Shown here in pieces: positions 31,631 through 48,052 of a stretch of 64,000 nt of DNA. A model generated the notes under the pieces. The model did no database searches and was not told where the DNA came from. It saw only the letters and a program-made list of their open reading frames with translations. A program made the position numbers and the translations under genes. This DNA is from Piromyces finnis. Its lineage: Eukaryota; Neocallimastigomycota; Neocallimastigomycetes; Neocallimastigales; Neocallimastigaceae. Position 1 is the first letter of the stretch. Every line of letters starts with the position of its first letter. Location of the stretch: NCBI GenBank assembly GCA_002104945.1, contig MCFH01000028.1, forward strand, positions 124,001 through 188,000, read 5' to 3'.

Positions 31631-31871
31631 CAAAATTTTGATCTTTGGCTCGGTGTCCCATTGGAAGTCAAATACAATTATTATACTTTAGTATGATAGT
31701 GGCTTTCTTACTTTAATTAAAATTACTAGAATACATTATACCCAATTTTTATTCATTTGTGTTTATTTAAACATATTTTTTTTTTTTATTTTTATTTTTA
31801 TTTTTTAATTTTTTATTACATGTATTATAATTTTAATTAAATTAATAATAAAGTTTATAATATTTGATGCC

Positions 31872-31909
<38 letters not shown>

Positions 31910-31913
<4 letters not shown>

Positions 31914-31918
31914 GAGTT
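31910..31918 (+). repeat. Target-site duplication, right copy
   Basis: GTAAGAGTT lies directly after the 35-base poly-A tail and is identical to 26222-26230. The apparent start codon at 31864 belongs to the younger element's 3' UTR, so translation through the poly-A into this fragment is not real. Confidence 0.92.
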
Positions 31919-33042
31919 TACAATTCATCAAAAATTTATATTTAACATCTAAGACTAATGTCAAATTAGATGGACAATTCTCGAAATCTTTTGATGTGAA
32001 GAAAGGAGTCCGTCAAGGTTGCCCACTTTCGCCTATTCTTTTTAATCTCTTTATTAATGATATTTTTAAAGAGTGCAAAGATCTTGGAGTCAGTTTAGGT
32101 GACACTCGATGCTGTGGTGGACTTTTTGCAGATGATATAGTTATTTGTGCTCCAACAAGAGGATGCTTAAAAAAGATGCTTAGAAGAGTTAATGAATGGG
32201 CATTGTATAATGAAATGGAATTTGGCATTCAGAAATGTTTCCTTTCAAAAAACTAGTACTTAACTCACAAGTAATCAGCAGAGTTTCATACTTTGCACCA
32301 TTACTTGGATCCAACAAAGCTAGGTCTAGGATTGCTCAGAAGCATGTTAACAAAGGAATACGATGGATTGCCGGAGTTCATAAAGCTGTATCGTTTATAT
32401 CTTTATACTCTATCTCAAAAGATTTGAATATTCCTCCATTGTCAGCCAAATGTGCGTTAGCTCAGGTTAGATGTTTTAACAAATGGAAAAACTCAAATTG
32501 TATTATCTCATACCTTGTCAATTACATTCCTAAATTTAGAAAATACACGTGGTGCAAATCAAGTAGGACACTTGATAAAAAACTAAAGAAACATGGAGAT
32601 GTTAAAGCAGTTAAAAACTTTTATTGGAAAGATCTCAAAGGGAACTCAATCAAAGCGCAATATTATGATGATAATAAATTTATTGAAACTAAAGATTTTA
32701 TTAAATTATGTTATGAGTACCCAGAGTTTGCCTATGGCTTCTACTGGCTATTGAAAGCAAGAAGCGGATACAAATTGGATGCTAGAGTTGCAAAAGCTGC
32801 TAAATTTGTTGATCCAGTTTGTCCTAACTACTGTCCATGTTGCAAGTGTGGTGTTCAAAGTATTAAACATTGGTTATTAGATTGTCCAACATTTAGAGAT
32901 ATCCATATTAAACATTATGATTCCATGGTCCAGCTATTAAATTTTTTCAGTCAACGCAATTCCAACAGTCCTATCAATAATAATGAAAATGTTAATATCA
33001 GTAGAGATAGCAATAATATTAATAATAATAGTAACAATAGTA
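31910..33042 (+). pseudogene. Right fragment of older LINE copy, with internal deletion
   Basis: Continues the interrupted older copy. It matches the intact element from about 29820 to about 31195 at high identity. About 224 bases are missing at about 32239, corresponding to about 30150-30373 of the intact copy. This causes a frameshift, so two frames (31910 to about 32256, and about 32235-33053) carry the coding remnants. The match ends inside the Asn/Ser-rich spacer, and the element's own C-terminus, 3' UTR and poly-A are absent. The Cys/His motif also differs slightly from the intact copy (CGV for CGD). A dead copy. Confidence 0.93.
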
Positions 33043-33534
33043 TTTTTTTATAATTAAATAAAAGCTTAATTTTTATAATAAAAAAACCAATTAATAAAAT
33101 AATTAAAGTAACTGTCATTTATTATTTTAAAAGAAGACTTTATTAACAGCAACATTTTAATGTAGTATAAGAAATGAAAAATAATAAATAATAACATTAA
33201 AAAATTTTATATTATATAAGCTATTAAAAATATCATATTTAAAGAACAACAATAAAAGATAATCAAATAGTAATGATTGAACTGTCAATATTACTATTCC
33301 ATATTAAAAGATAATAGTAAATATAACATTTGTTAATCAAATAAAAATATATTTATTATTATTTTAATTAAAACTTTTCTATTTAACCGGGCTGGTTTAT
33401 ATTTAAAACATTATTTTCTCTAGACAATAATTAAGATAATTATCTATAAAATTAAAGTATTATTGATTCAAACATTATTGACTTGTTTAATATTATTATC
33501 ACTGATGTTATTTAAATTATTATTATTATCTTCA

Positions 33535-33537
33535 TTA

Positions 33538-33592
<55 letters not shown>
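33535..33592. repeat. (ATT)n microsatellite
   Basis: About 19 ATT triplets in intergenic DNA, interrupted once near the left end. Nothing else is associated with it. Confidence 0.9.
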
Positions 33593-35803
33593 CAATAATA
33601 TCTATTATATGATTGAATGATTCTACCGATTTATCATATGTTTGGGCTATATCACTAAGTGTAATGATAGTAAAAATAATAATCTCGAAAGATTTAATTA
33701 CAATATTACAATTACAATATATGCTTTATCAAAAGAAATTAATCCATTTTCAATAAATATTGCAGAATAATAATAGTCTAAAATTGTTGCAACAAATTTA
33801 ACAGAGTCAGTTATACTACAACAAACACTGCTCACAAAATATTTTTTTTCCAACTTTTTTTGAAGTTAGTTACCTTTGATATTTTGACATTTTTATGGGT
33901 TAGTTAGTATTTATTATTAATTAGTTATTAGATATTTAAGTATTCATTTATTTAGTTTTCTAGTTTTCTATTTACCTTAGTTAATTAGTTATTTAGCTAT
34001 ATTTTTATATTTTTATTTGTTTATTTGTTTAGTTATTTAATTAGTAGCATACGTTCCCTTCTTTCTTTCCTTTTTTTTTTTTTTTTTATAGGTAAATTAT
34101 TTAATTTATATTTTTTGTAACCAACAAAAAAAATATATATATATATTTTTAGTATGATATGTATGATGTACATATGTACTATTTAATATATTTAATTTAG
34201 AATATATTATATATATATCAATATATTAAATCTATAGCTTAATATTCTTCAACATACTTATTAACTATATTACAGTAAATTTAATTAAATATTACCTAAT
34301 TTATAAGGCATATGAATACATTAGATATTGATTAGGCTTCAAGTTTTATAATTAACCTTTATTAATATTTATAGGGTAATACTGGAATTAAATAAATTAA
34401 AATTGCATGTATTTATATATTTATATTGTGGCAGCTTGTATATATAATCTATACAATATACAATATGTTTCAATATCTTTAATACATTTGTCACTTTTGT
34501 TTTATAACTTCTAACATAAATTTATTAACGTGATGGTTGTATTTTAAATATTAATAAATTATTAAAGAATTAGATAAATTTTATAATTTATTTAATTTTT
34601 ATTAGATTTTTTTTAATTACCAAGTACATTTCTCTCATTCATAAGAGTAATTTTAAGTAATTTTAATAGTGATTCTTAAATAAATATTGACTATTTCCTA
34701 TTACTTATTACTGGGTTGTCATGATTCTCCTGATCTGTCATACTGGGTTTTTAGCCTAGACCCTCCTTAATTCATATACATAACATACATAACGTTGAAT
34801 CCCTTTTTTCTTTAATATAGTTTAATTATTATTAACACTATTATTGATATACAATTTATAAAAGGATTAGATATTATTCATAAAATATTTAAAATATTAT
34901 ATTTTTCTATGCATCTTGTATCAACAATGATGCGTTGACCGATATATTTGTGAATAATATAATGTTTTTAATAAATAATAAATTCTATATTATAATGATG
35001 AAACAATAAATTTAAAATAAAATAAAATATGTTTTATAATTAACAAATAAATCACTCAAAACTCGAAAATAAACTCTTATTATGTTTTAAATTAAATCTT
35101 TATTATATTTTATAATTTATTTATTATCTGTTTATGGTCTTTTTATTCTCTATTTATTGTCCGCCTTTATAAAGAAGAATTTTATCTTCCTTTTATACAT
35201 TTTCATTTATTACATGTATTATTATTTTTAACTATTAAATGTTATTATTACTATTGTTATTATTTATTAAAATTAAAAGAATAAATTAAAATTATGTCTT
35301 AGTATTATAAAATATTATAGAATATTACTTATTTGATTTTCTTATTACTTCAAAATGTTTAAATTTAGAAAAATTATTATAAATTATCATTGACTATCAT
35401 TAAATGTATAATACCTTGAATAAAATAATTAAAATTTAAAATTAAAATAATATTAAAATAAAATTAAAATAAAATTAAAATAAAAATTTAACAAAATTAA
35501 AATATTAAAAGTATCAATTATTATAAACACTCATTTTATACAGAAACATAAAAGAGTTCTGTATTTTATCTTTAGAAATGTTATTATTGTTCTATTTCCA
35601 GGTTTTAAGTTTATCATTTTAGTAATAATTACTCAATTAGTTATTTTTTTAATTTATAAGTTTAAGAGAATTTCTAAATAACACTTGGATAAACACTAGA
35701 ATTAATAATTTGATGTATATCATTTTATTTTTAGTTTATTTATTCATTTTTATTTATTTATTATTATTTTATTATTTTAGTACATTATTGGATTAAGTCG
35801 TTT

Positions 35804-35863
35804 TATTTTATTTAATAATTTATTTTATTTAATAATTTATTTTATTTAATAATTTATTTTATT
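35804..35863. repeat. 17 bp tandem repeat, about 3.5 copies
   Basis: The unit tattttatttaataatt occurs three times without change at 35804, 35821 and 35838, followed by a partial fourth copy. It is intergenic. Confidence 0.88.
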
Positions 35864-36084
35864 ATTATCACTATTAGGTCGTTTTTACTCAGAATTTATT
35901 ATATAATAAAGATAATATTATTTATTTAAAGAAAGGGTTATATTTTCATAAAATTATTATTCATTCATCTTTAAGGGTTATTATTGTTTATTTTTATTAT
36001 AAGTTACTATGGGTTAAGTCGTGTTTACTCAGCTAGTTTTTATCATGTTTTTATGTGAGTAGCGTATCAACAAAATAATAAGCT

Positions 36085-36156
36085 GGGGATATAACTCAGT
36101 GGTAGAGTGCTTGCTTTGCATGCAAGAAGCCTCGGGTTCGATCCCCGATATCTCCA
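36085..36156 (+). tRNA. tRNA-Ala (anticodon UGC)
   Basis: The 72-base cloverleaf folds fully. The acceptor stem GGGGATA pairs with TATCTCC (one G-T pair). The D arm is ACTC/GAGT. The anticodon stem CTTGC/GCAAG holds the loop TTTGCAT with anticodon TGC. The T stem TCGGG/CCCGA holds TTCGATC, and the discriminator base is A. Internal A-box-like (around TAACTCAGTGG) and B-box (GGTTCGATCCC) promoter elements are present. There is no intron, and CCA is not encoded, as usual in eukaryotes. A T-run of four or more follows about 35 bases downstream and may end pol III transcription. Confidence 0.97.
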
Positions 36157-36533
36157 AATATTCTTCGAAGAAGAGTAAAAGTTGTAAAATTTTATATAAA
36201 AAAGATATATATTATAAATAATATTTATTAAGAAAAAATATTAAACATGAAAAATTAAAAAACTTATAAATTATAGATACAGTTTAAAATTATATTACAT
36301 AAATTAAAATTTTAATATGTTTTAAGCAAAAATGATAAATAATAAAAATAAGGTTCAATAATAAATACACAAAAAACTATAAAATATTTTTTCAAAACAA
36401 ATTTTAAAAAATTAATTATGAAATTAAAATTTATTTAATTTCTTTATTAAAAAAAAATAAATAAAATTTGAGGAAAAGAATAATAATAAAATTTTAAAAG
36501 AGTACATTTTAATTCATTTATATAAAATATATA
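36157..36533. other. Spacer between tRNA-Ala and IFT70 gene
   Basis: A/T-rich, with a small palindrome ttcttcgaagaa just after the tRNA. No other structure is seen. It probably includes the IFT70 promoter. Confidence 0.55.
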
Positions 36534-39500
36534 ATGTCTCAGTCATTTTCGGGTAGTACTATGCCTTTAGGCTTATTTCAAATTCCTGAAGGAAAAGTAT
36601 ATATCTTCAATTTAATGATTTATATAAATTTTATTATTTACTATTGTAAATATTGAATTGGACAAAAAATAATAAATATATATTTATTATTTTCATCATT
36701 AATATAGTACACCTACACTATATATTCCTATATCAAAGACCAAAAATTTCATGATGTTATCAAAATTTTGAATAATGAATTACAAATGTTTCCAAAAAGC
36801 AGAGCTGCGTTGAGCTTATTAGGATATTGTTATTACCAAGTTCAAGATTTTATGTCTGCAGCAAATTGGTAAATCTTAAAAACTTATAAATATATATGTT
36901 AACTGCTTCATTACTTTTAAATTAAATAATTATTTTTTTATTAATTAAAAGCTATGAACAATTAGTAAGATATTATCCAGAAATTGATAATTATAAATTG
37001 TATTATGCTCAATCTCTTCAAAAATCAGGGCAATATCAAGCAGCATTAAAAGCATGTTTAAATGTTGAAAATCCAGAATTAAATCAAAAAGTATTAACAA
37101 TTAACAATATTTTCGTTTATATTATAACTATAATAAATATTATAAAAATATATTTGATAAATAAAAATATATATAATAATTGTTATGCTAAAATAATAAT
37201 TAACTTTTTTACTTCTTATAAAGGTTTTAAAATTACAAGCTTCTATAAAATATGAATCAAATGATTTAGTTGGATGTAAAGCATTAATTGATGATTGTTC
37301 AGCAGATGATCCTGATACAATGGTAAATCAGGCTTGCTTTCTTTTTAAGGTAATAATTGATAATAAAATATTCATAGATATAAGTCAAATTATTTAATAA
37401 ATATTATATTTTTTATTACTTATTAAATAAAAATCATTATAGGAAAAGAAATATGAAGAAGCTTGTAGTTTATATACTGAGGCTTTAAAAATAATTGGAT
37501 ACCAAGCTGAATTATCATATAATATTGCGTTATGTCACTATTTATTAAAACAGTATGTTCCAGCTCTGAAATTCATTGCAGATATTATTGAAAAAGGAAT
37601 AAAAGAACATCCAGGTAAATATTTTTTAATAATTATTTATTTTATATTATTATTTATTATTTATATAAGTTAATATATATATATATTATATATAAAATAT
37701 ATATAATATTTTAATATAAACAGAATATTAATATATATGTATTTTTATTTTACAGAATTAAGTGTTGGAATGGCAACTGAAGGAATTGAAGTTAGAAGTG
37801 TTGGAAATTCACAAGTACTTCATGAAACTTACTTAATTGAAGCATTTAATTTAAAAGCAGCAATAGAATATCAATTAAAAAATTGTAAGCATATTATTTA
37901 TGATATTTTAAACGCTTTTCTTTGTAAAACATACGTTTTACAAATTTAATAAATAATTGCTTTTACATAAATAAATAATATTTTATTATCTCTTTTATTA
38001 AAAATAGATGAAGCTGCTCGCGAAGCTTTAACAGATATGCCACCAAGGTTAGAATCTGAATTAGATCCAGTCACTCTTCATAATCATGCCTTAATGAATA
38101 TGGATGAAGATCCAACTGGTGGTTTTGAAAAATTAAATTTTTTATTAAATCAAGTTCCATGTCCACCAGAAACTTTTGGAAATTTATTATTGTTATATGT
38201 TAAATATGATTACCTTGATCAAGCAGCTGATTTATTAGCGGCAAATCAGCAATTATGTACAGAAAATCTTAACCAGGTTAAAAAAAAAAAATAATAATAA
38301 TAATAATAATAATATATCAGTATTTTTGTTATATTTTTGTTTATTAATATAGTCGTATATTTTATTATATTTGTTAATCTAATTTTAGTATCTATACGAC
38401 TTTTTGGATGCAACATTAACTCGACAATCATCACCAGAAGAAGCATTTAAAAAATTTGATGATTTGGCAAATCATCATGTTGAGATATTGAGAAAGATGA
38501 CGAAGCAAGTTAAAGATGCAAGAGCAAATCATGAAGAAGATTATGTTAAGAAATTTGTAAATGATTATGATAGTGCTGTTGAAAAATATATACCAGTATT
38601 AATGGCACAAGCTAAAATTTATTGGGATATGGAAAATTATATTATGGTAGAAAAAATATTCAGAAAATCTATTGAATTTTGTAATGAACATGATGTCTGG
38701 AAATTAAATGTGGCTCATGTATTATTTATGCAAGAATCAAAGTTTAAAGAATCAATATCTTTTTATGAACCAATTGTTAAAAAACAATATGATAATGTTA
38801 GTTTAAGATATATGTATATTATAATTTCTATTAAATATAATTATTAAATAATAATATAATATTATTAAAATTAATTTTTTTTTTTTTTTTTAAAAAAAAA
38901 AACATAATTATTTTAATATATATTAAAAGATATTAGATGTTACAGCCATTGTATTAGCAAACTTATGTGTATCATATATTATGTCAAGCCAAAATGAAGA
39001 AGCTGAAGAATTAATGAGAAAAATTGAAAAAGAAGAAGAACGTGTATCATATGAAGATCCATCGAAAAGATGTTATCATCTTTGTATTGTTAATCTTGTT
39101 ATTGGTACATTATATTGTGCTAAAGGAAATTATGAATTTGGTATTTCAAGAATTATGAAAAGTTTAGAACCATTCAATAAAAAGGTAATTAAATAAACAT
39201 ATAATATAAATAAATAATATATAATATTTTTTTTTTAATATTATATCTTTTTTTATTTATATTATCCTTACAATAATAACTTTTTTGAAAATATTCTAAC
39301 ATTTAATTACAATAATACTTTAATATAAAATAATAATAATTAAAAAAAAAAAAAGCTTGGAACTGACACTTGGTATTATGCAAAACGTTGTTTTGCATCA
39401 TTGTTTGAAACTCTTGCAAAACATATGATTATTTTAAAAGACTCCGTTTTCCGTGAAATTTTACAATTCTTTGATGCATGTGAATTAAATGGTAGAAATA

Positions 39501-39610
39501 TACCTGTTATTATTGATCAATTAAATCAACATAATATTGACACTGCAAAAAATAATGTTAGCTATGAAGCTAGATTATTTAAGAGTTTATTCTTAAGACT
39601 TTATGATTAA
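36534..39610 (+). CDS. IFT70: Intraflagellar transport protein IFT70 (TTC30)
   Basis: A TPR-superhelix subunit of the IFT-B complex that wraps IFT52 and carries cargo along the flagellar axoneme. Ten exons join in frame: 36534-36596, 36708-36868, 36952-37090, 37224-37349, 37443-37614, 37756-37884, 38008-38276, 38389-38796, 38930-39184 and 39356-39610, giving 658 residues (animal TTC30 is about 665). Family-specific segments are clear: SRAALSLLGYCYYQ, GMATEGIEVRSVGN, LDPVTLHNHALMNMD, KYIPVLMAQAKIYW, SYIMSSQNEEAEELMRKIEK and GTDTWYYAKRCF. The order is collinear with the animal protein throughout. Only the last few residues differ: it ends RLYD and lacks the usual C-terminal tip. Its presence implies the organism builds flagellated zoospores. 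The next gene, WRAP73, follows on the same strand after about 520 bases. Confidence 0.96.
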
Positions 39611-39921
39611 TTTTTCTAGTGAATTTTCCATTTATTTTTATACATTAGATTATCCATTTATAATAATTAATATAAAATATTATATTTAAAACTATTTATC
39701 TATTAATAATAGTAGAAAAAAATGTATTTATTTTTTTAATTAATATTAAAGCTATTGATTTTTCTTCTCTAATTAAATTTTTCCTATTTAAATTATTAAA
39801 TTATAGTAAAATTAAATTAATAATTAATGTTAAAGAGAATTTGAAAAAGAATTTAAAAAATATGAAATACTTATAAAATAAAAGATATTTTTTTATATAT
39901 GTTTTAATAATAATAAATTAC

Positions 39922-39952
<31 letters not shown>

Positions 39953-40131
39953 TTTCATGTATAGAAATTAGTTTTCAATACCTTTTAATTTACTAAATAT
40001 ATATTAAAATTTTATATATTTCAAACTTCTCTAACCCTTAGTAGAAATATTAATAAATAAGTTTAATAATATTTTTATTAAACTTTTTTTTTTTTTAATA
40101 TGTTAAATAAAATCAAATAAAATCAAATAAA
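39611..40131. other. Spacer between IFT70 and WRAP73 genes
   Basis: A/T-rich, with T-runs near 39925 and 40085. It must hold the IFT70 3' end and WRAP73 5' leader. The triple repeat aaatcaaat just before the WRAP73 start is the only ordered sequence. Confidence 0.55.
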
Positions 40132-42380
40132 ATGGATTTTACTGAATTATATAAACAAACATCAAATTTATGTATATTTTCACCAAATGGCTTATACATA
40201 GCAATAGCAGTACAACATCGTTTAGTTATTAGAGATGCAGAGAGTCTTCAAATTGTCCAATTATTTTCATGTATTGACAATATACAAGCTATTGAATGGT
40301 CAAAAGATTCAGAATATATATTATGTGCCTCTTATAAATTAGGTGTTATTCAAGTGTGGAGTTTAAGTGATCAGGAATGGACTGCTAAAATAAATGAAGG
40401 TGTTGTTGGTTTGACAAGAGTTCAATGGGCACCTGATGGGAGACATATCATTAGTTTTTCTGATTTTAAAGTAACAATTTTAAACAATTTCGAAATGACA
40501 ATTTCATTATTAATTCTAATATATATATATATATATATTTAATATTAATTAAAATATTATTGTTCGATAATAATTAAAATTTAAAGATTAGAATATCAAT
40601 ATGGTCATTAATTACAAAGGAAGTTATATATATTCAATATCCAAAGTTCAATTCAACCAAAGGTTAGAATATTCGTAGTAATAATTAATGTGAAATGTGA
40701 AATTCATAATTATTGAAATTTTAATATTATATATATATTTTATTTATTAATCAAATTCATTTATCAAAAACAATAATATGAAAAAGGATTTAAATTCAGA
40801 AAAGATGGAAATTATTTAGCTGTAGCAGGAAGAAAAGATTGTAAAGATTTTATTAATATATATGAGTGTAATGAATGGAGCCTTTTAAAAGTATTAATTC
40901 TCATAATTTAATTAAAAGTTGTGATAAAATACTTTTATAAAAATTGTTAATTCTATATCTATTTATATTAAATCATTATATTGAGTAGCATTTTGTTATT
41001 GAAGACTCAGATTTACAAGAAATTTTATGGTCTCCAGATGGCAAATATTTGGCTGTCATAAATAATTCATTAGAGGTATTTAATATCAATTATTAATATA
41101 AAATCTTTTTTATGTTTAAAATTATTATTAATACCGAAGCTTATATTTCTAGTACAATGTTTATATTTATTATCCTGATGGAAGACTAATTAAAAAATAT
41201 ACCAATAATAAAATCGGACTTGGTGTAAAAAGTGCAAACTGGTCACCTTCAGCTCAAATATTGGCAGTTGGGGATTATGAACAAAATGTAATTATTGAAA
41301 ATATTTAATTAAATAATAATAATAGTAAAAAAAATCTTTAACTTTTGAGCAACTTTATTTTTAATTTATTAATTCAAATTATTAATCAATAATTATTATT
41401 ACTATTTAATATAGGTAACCTTATTAAACAATTATACGTGGGACCCATTAATAAAATTTTCACATGACACAATTATAGAAGACTCAACTATTGTAAGTTT
41501 TCAAATATTTATAGCAAACAATGATAACAACAAAAATATAAATAATATATTATTAAGTATATATACTCAAAATCTTATTATATCGTATAAAAAAAAATAA
41601 AAAAAGATAATAAATAAAGAACTAGATTTAAGACACCTAAAGAATACATTGGATTTTAAATGGAATCTTCAATCAAATAAAATAAAATGTAATTATATTA
41701 ATTAAATAAACAAATTAAATAGTATATAAATAAATATAAAATTATTAAATATAAATATATATAAATGATATAAGATGAGATGATTAATCCACCAGTTGAA
41801 TTAGCTACTGTCCCTATAGAACTAAATAAACCCAATCCAAAGATTGGTATTAGCATGTGTTTATTTAACAGTACAGGCATATTTTTGTTAACAAAAAATG
41901 GTAAATGAAAATTACTTTAAAGAATATTATATAATAAAATTTTCAAATAATAAATTTATATTTTTGTAAATTTTATTTTTACATTAATTACTAATGAAAA
42001 TACTATTAATAATTGTTTTTAACTAATAAAATAACAAATAAACAAAAGATAATATGCCTAATTATTTATGGATATGGAATATTGCAACCTTAAAATTAGT
42101 AACAATAATTGAACAATTATTACCCATAAAACAAGTATCATGGAATCCAGTAATACCTGGTCGTTTAGCTTTTATCACAGGAAATAGTAATATTTATTTC
42201 TGGGATGCTGAAATGGGATATTGTGAGTGTGTAGATGTTCCAGCATTGAATTTTGAGGTTCATTCTATAAAATGGAATCCAAATGGAAAATCAATCGTTC
42301 TTATGGATAAAGATAAATTTTGTTTAGCTTTTCCAATTGAAGATGAATTAGAAGATGCAGAAAATATGGAAGAAGAATAA
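40132..42380 (+). CDS. WRAP73: WD-repeat protein WRAP73 (WDR8)
   Basis: A WD40 beta-propeller protein of spindle poles and centriolar satellites. In fission yeast the Wdr8 homologue acts with Msd1 and a kinesin-14 to anchor microtubules, and in animals it also serves ciliogenesis. Nine exons join in frame: 40132-40470, 40587-40662, 40787-40890, 40989-41075, 41153-41287, 41415-41492, 41607-41688, 41775-41900 and 42049-42380, giving 452 residues (human about 460). Collinear family segments include FSPNGLYIA, HRLVIRDAESLQIVQL, QVWSLSDQEW, APDGRHI, GRKDCKDF, SWSP-type blades, NPKIGI and KNDNMPNYLWIWNI. The weakest part is exon 7, a less conserved loop between blades; its acceptor was chosen because it alone keeps the frame. 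The neighbouring IFT70 gene also serves basal-body/flagellar biology. Confidence 0.93.
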
Positions 42381-42994
42381 AATGAAAATAATTTATTTAA
42401 TGCATATTATATCAAATATAACTATTAATTCTATAATCATATTCTATTATCGTCTATTTATTAATTGTAAGATATCTATTAATTATTTTTATATAGAGTT
42501 TTTATGTAAATATTTTTTTTTTTTTTTAAAAAAAATTAATATAAAATTAATAAAAATTTAATAATAACGTTTTAATATATTTTATTGGAATTTTAAATTT
42601 TAATTTTGTATTAATAAAAATATTGTATATAAAAAGTATATTTAAATAAATTTAATTCAACTATTTTTTATATATATATTAAAATTATTTTTATTTTTTT
42701 TTTCTTTTTTTATAAAAAAAAAAGGAAAAAAAAAGTAAAAAAGAAATAATAATAATTAAAATAAAAATTAATATAATAAATTATTAAAAAAAGTCAATAT
42801 AATAATATTTATAGTAATAAATTAATTTTATAATATCATAAATTTAATTTTATATTTCAATAGAAAATTATATTTTAAAAGTATATATATATAAATAACC
42901 CGAAAATATCGAAAAGAGAGAAGTAAATATAGAGAAGATAATAATTATTTCAGCAATAATAGAAAATAGTACAATTTATTAATAAAAGGTTCAA
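42381..42994. other. Spacer between WRAP73 and kinase genes
   Basis: A/T-rich. No recognisable feature is seen. The final 60 bases are purine-rich leader. Confidence 0.55.
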
Positions 42995-46973
<3,979 letters not shown>

Positions 46974-47309
46974 TTTAGCTTTTTGTATATGAAAACTATC
47001 TAAAATTGTAATAAAAGTTTGATAAAGATTAATATTAAAAAATAAAATAAATATTAATTAAATAATTAATTAAATCACACACACATATATATACTATCGG
47101 TATTTATATAAAATGGTTATAAATTCATATATATTTAGTATAATTTAATATAATTAATTTATATTTTATTATTATTTATTATTATGATTATTTTTATATA
47201 AAAATTTTTTTATAGTTAATTTTTATAAATTTATTACTTTTTAATAATACATGATTTTATATGATTTGGTAATTTCATGATTTTAATTTAGTAACAAATA
47301 ATTTTAAAT
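46974..47309. other. Spacer between convergent kinase and BRK1 genes
   Basis: A/T-rich 3' ends of two convergent genes. A short CA run (cacacaca) at about 47077 is the only notable sequence. Confidence 0.55.
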
Positions 47310-48052
47310 TTACATTGGTGGTGGAGGTGGAGGAGGTGGAGCTCCTGATGAAGAAACATTAGGTGGAGGAGGTGGTGCATTTGTTGCCATTGGTGGTGGA
47401 GGTGGAGGTGGTACACTACTTACTTCACTAATAGTGTTTGTTTGTCTATTGTTCGTTTCTTGAGATAATAAGCTTTGATTATTTATTGGATTAGTAATAT
47501 CACCTCCATTTAAAACTGAATTAGTCTACAAATTTTTTTGAAGTTAACCCAAATGAATTGTTATAATATAAATAGAAATTTTATATAAAAGATATAAGAA
47601 AAATTATTAAATAAAAGTTTATATAAAACTATAACAATATATTATATATTATATATTATATATTACTCTGCATTCAAGTAATGAAAGATTTTTTTCTATT
47701 AGAGAAAGTTTTTCATTTAGTGCTGCAAGTTTATACTGTGTATTTTTTTCTATATATTATCGAAAGCATTTATAAAGATATTTTTAAAGTTTTTTTTTTT
47801 AAACAAAATTTGATTAATGTGAATGTGAATAGTTATTGGTAATATAAATTAATATTTATGAAAAGAATAGGAATTAAGAATTTTGTAATAGTAATAATAA
47901 TAAGACATATTTAATTCATATTTATAATTGTATATATTAAAAGTACCAATATCAGTTAAAAATGTCGAAAGTTGTGTTAATCCATTAGATATAACTTCTA
48001 TAAATTCTCTGTCTTCCCAGTTCTCTTTTACAAGAGTATTTAAACTAGTCAT
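47310..48052 (-). CDS. BRK1: BRK1/HSPC300, SCAR/WAVE complex subunit, with poly-proline tail
   Basis: Smallest subunit of the SCAR/WAVE complex, which activates Arp2/3 for branched actin. Three exons on the minus strand, 48052-47947, 47749-47667 and 47525-47310, join in frame to 134 residues. Residues 1-63 match BRK1: NWEDREFIEVI, then KLAALNEKLSLIEKNLSLLE, the trimer-helix that packs with WAVE and ABI. Typical BRK1 ends at about 75 residues. Here exon 3 adds a 71-residue tail with three proline runs (7, 5 and 8 Pro) separated by Ala/Asn/Ser/Met, ending in PPM. Such runs bind profilin and SH3/EVH1 domains and are normally found in WAVE and ABI, not BRK1. The exon 2/3 junction (donor GTAATA, acceptor TTGTAG) is clean and phase 0. 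SCAR/WAVE is absent from higher fungi but kept in some zoosporic lineages. Confidence 0.88.

Larger units (their letters stand above)
26231..31909 (+). mobile_element. Full-length non-LTR retrotransposon (LINE), nested insertion
   Basis: A 5679 bp element bounded by 9 bp target-site duplications. It consists of an 894 bp 5' UTR with two 65 bp tandem units, one 1501-codon ORF, a short 3' UTR and a 35-base poly-A tail (31875-31909). The ORF has no interruption and the duplication is perfect, so the insertion looks young. It sits inside an older copy of the same family, in the same orientation, between alpha-tubulin and a tRNA-Ala gene. Its composition is visibly less A/T-rich than intergenic DNA. 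The clade (for example Tad, I or L1-like) cannot be fixed without a phylogeny. Confidence 0.95.
33054..36084. other. AT-rich intergenic region with simple repeats
   Basis: No coding gene is supported. It contains an ATT array at 33535-33592 and a 17 bp tandem repeat at 35804-35863. A short patch at about 34705-34780 is less A/T-rich. The sequence GTCGTKTTTACTCAG occurs at about 35879 and about 36019, with a partial copy near 35797. These short dispersed repeats lie just upstream of the tRNA gene and have no known identity. Confidence 0.55.

Noticed and set aside
31864-32256. Open frame starting Met-Pro-Leu-polyLys and continuing into reverse transcriptase
   Set aside because: The start lies in the young LINE's 3' UTR and the poly-Lys is its poly-A tail. 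The coding part belongs to the older, interrupted copy.
41698-41880. Minus-strand open frame of 60 codons
   Set aside because: Antisense to WRAP73 exon 8, whose sense translation contains the conserved NPKIGI segment.
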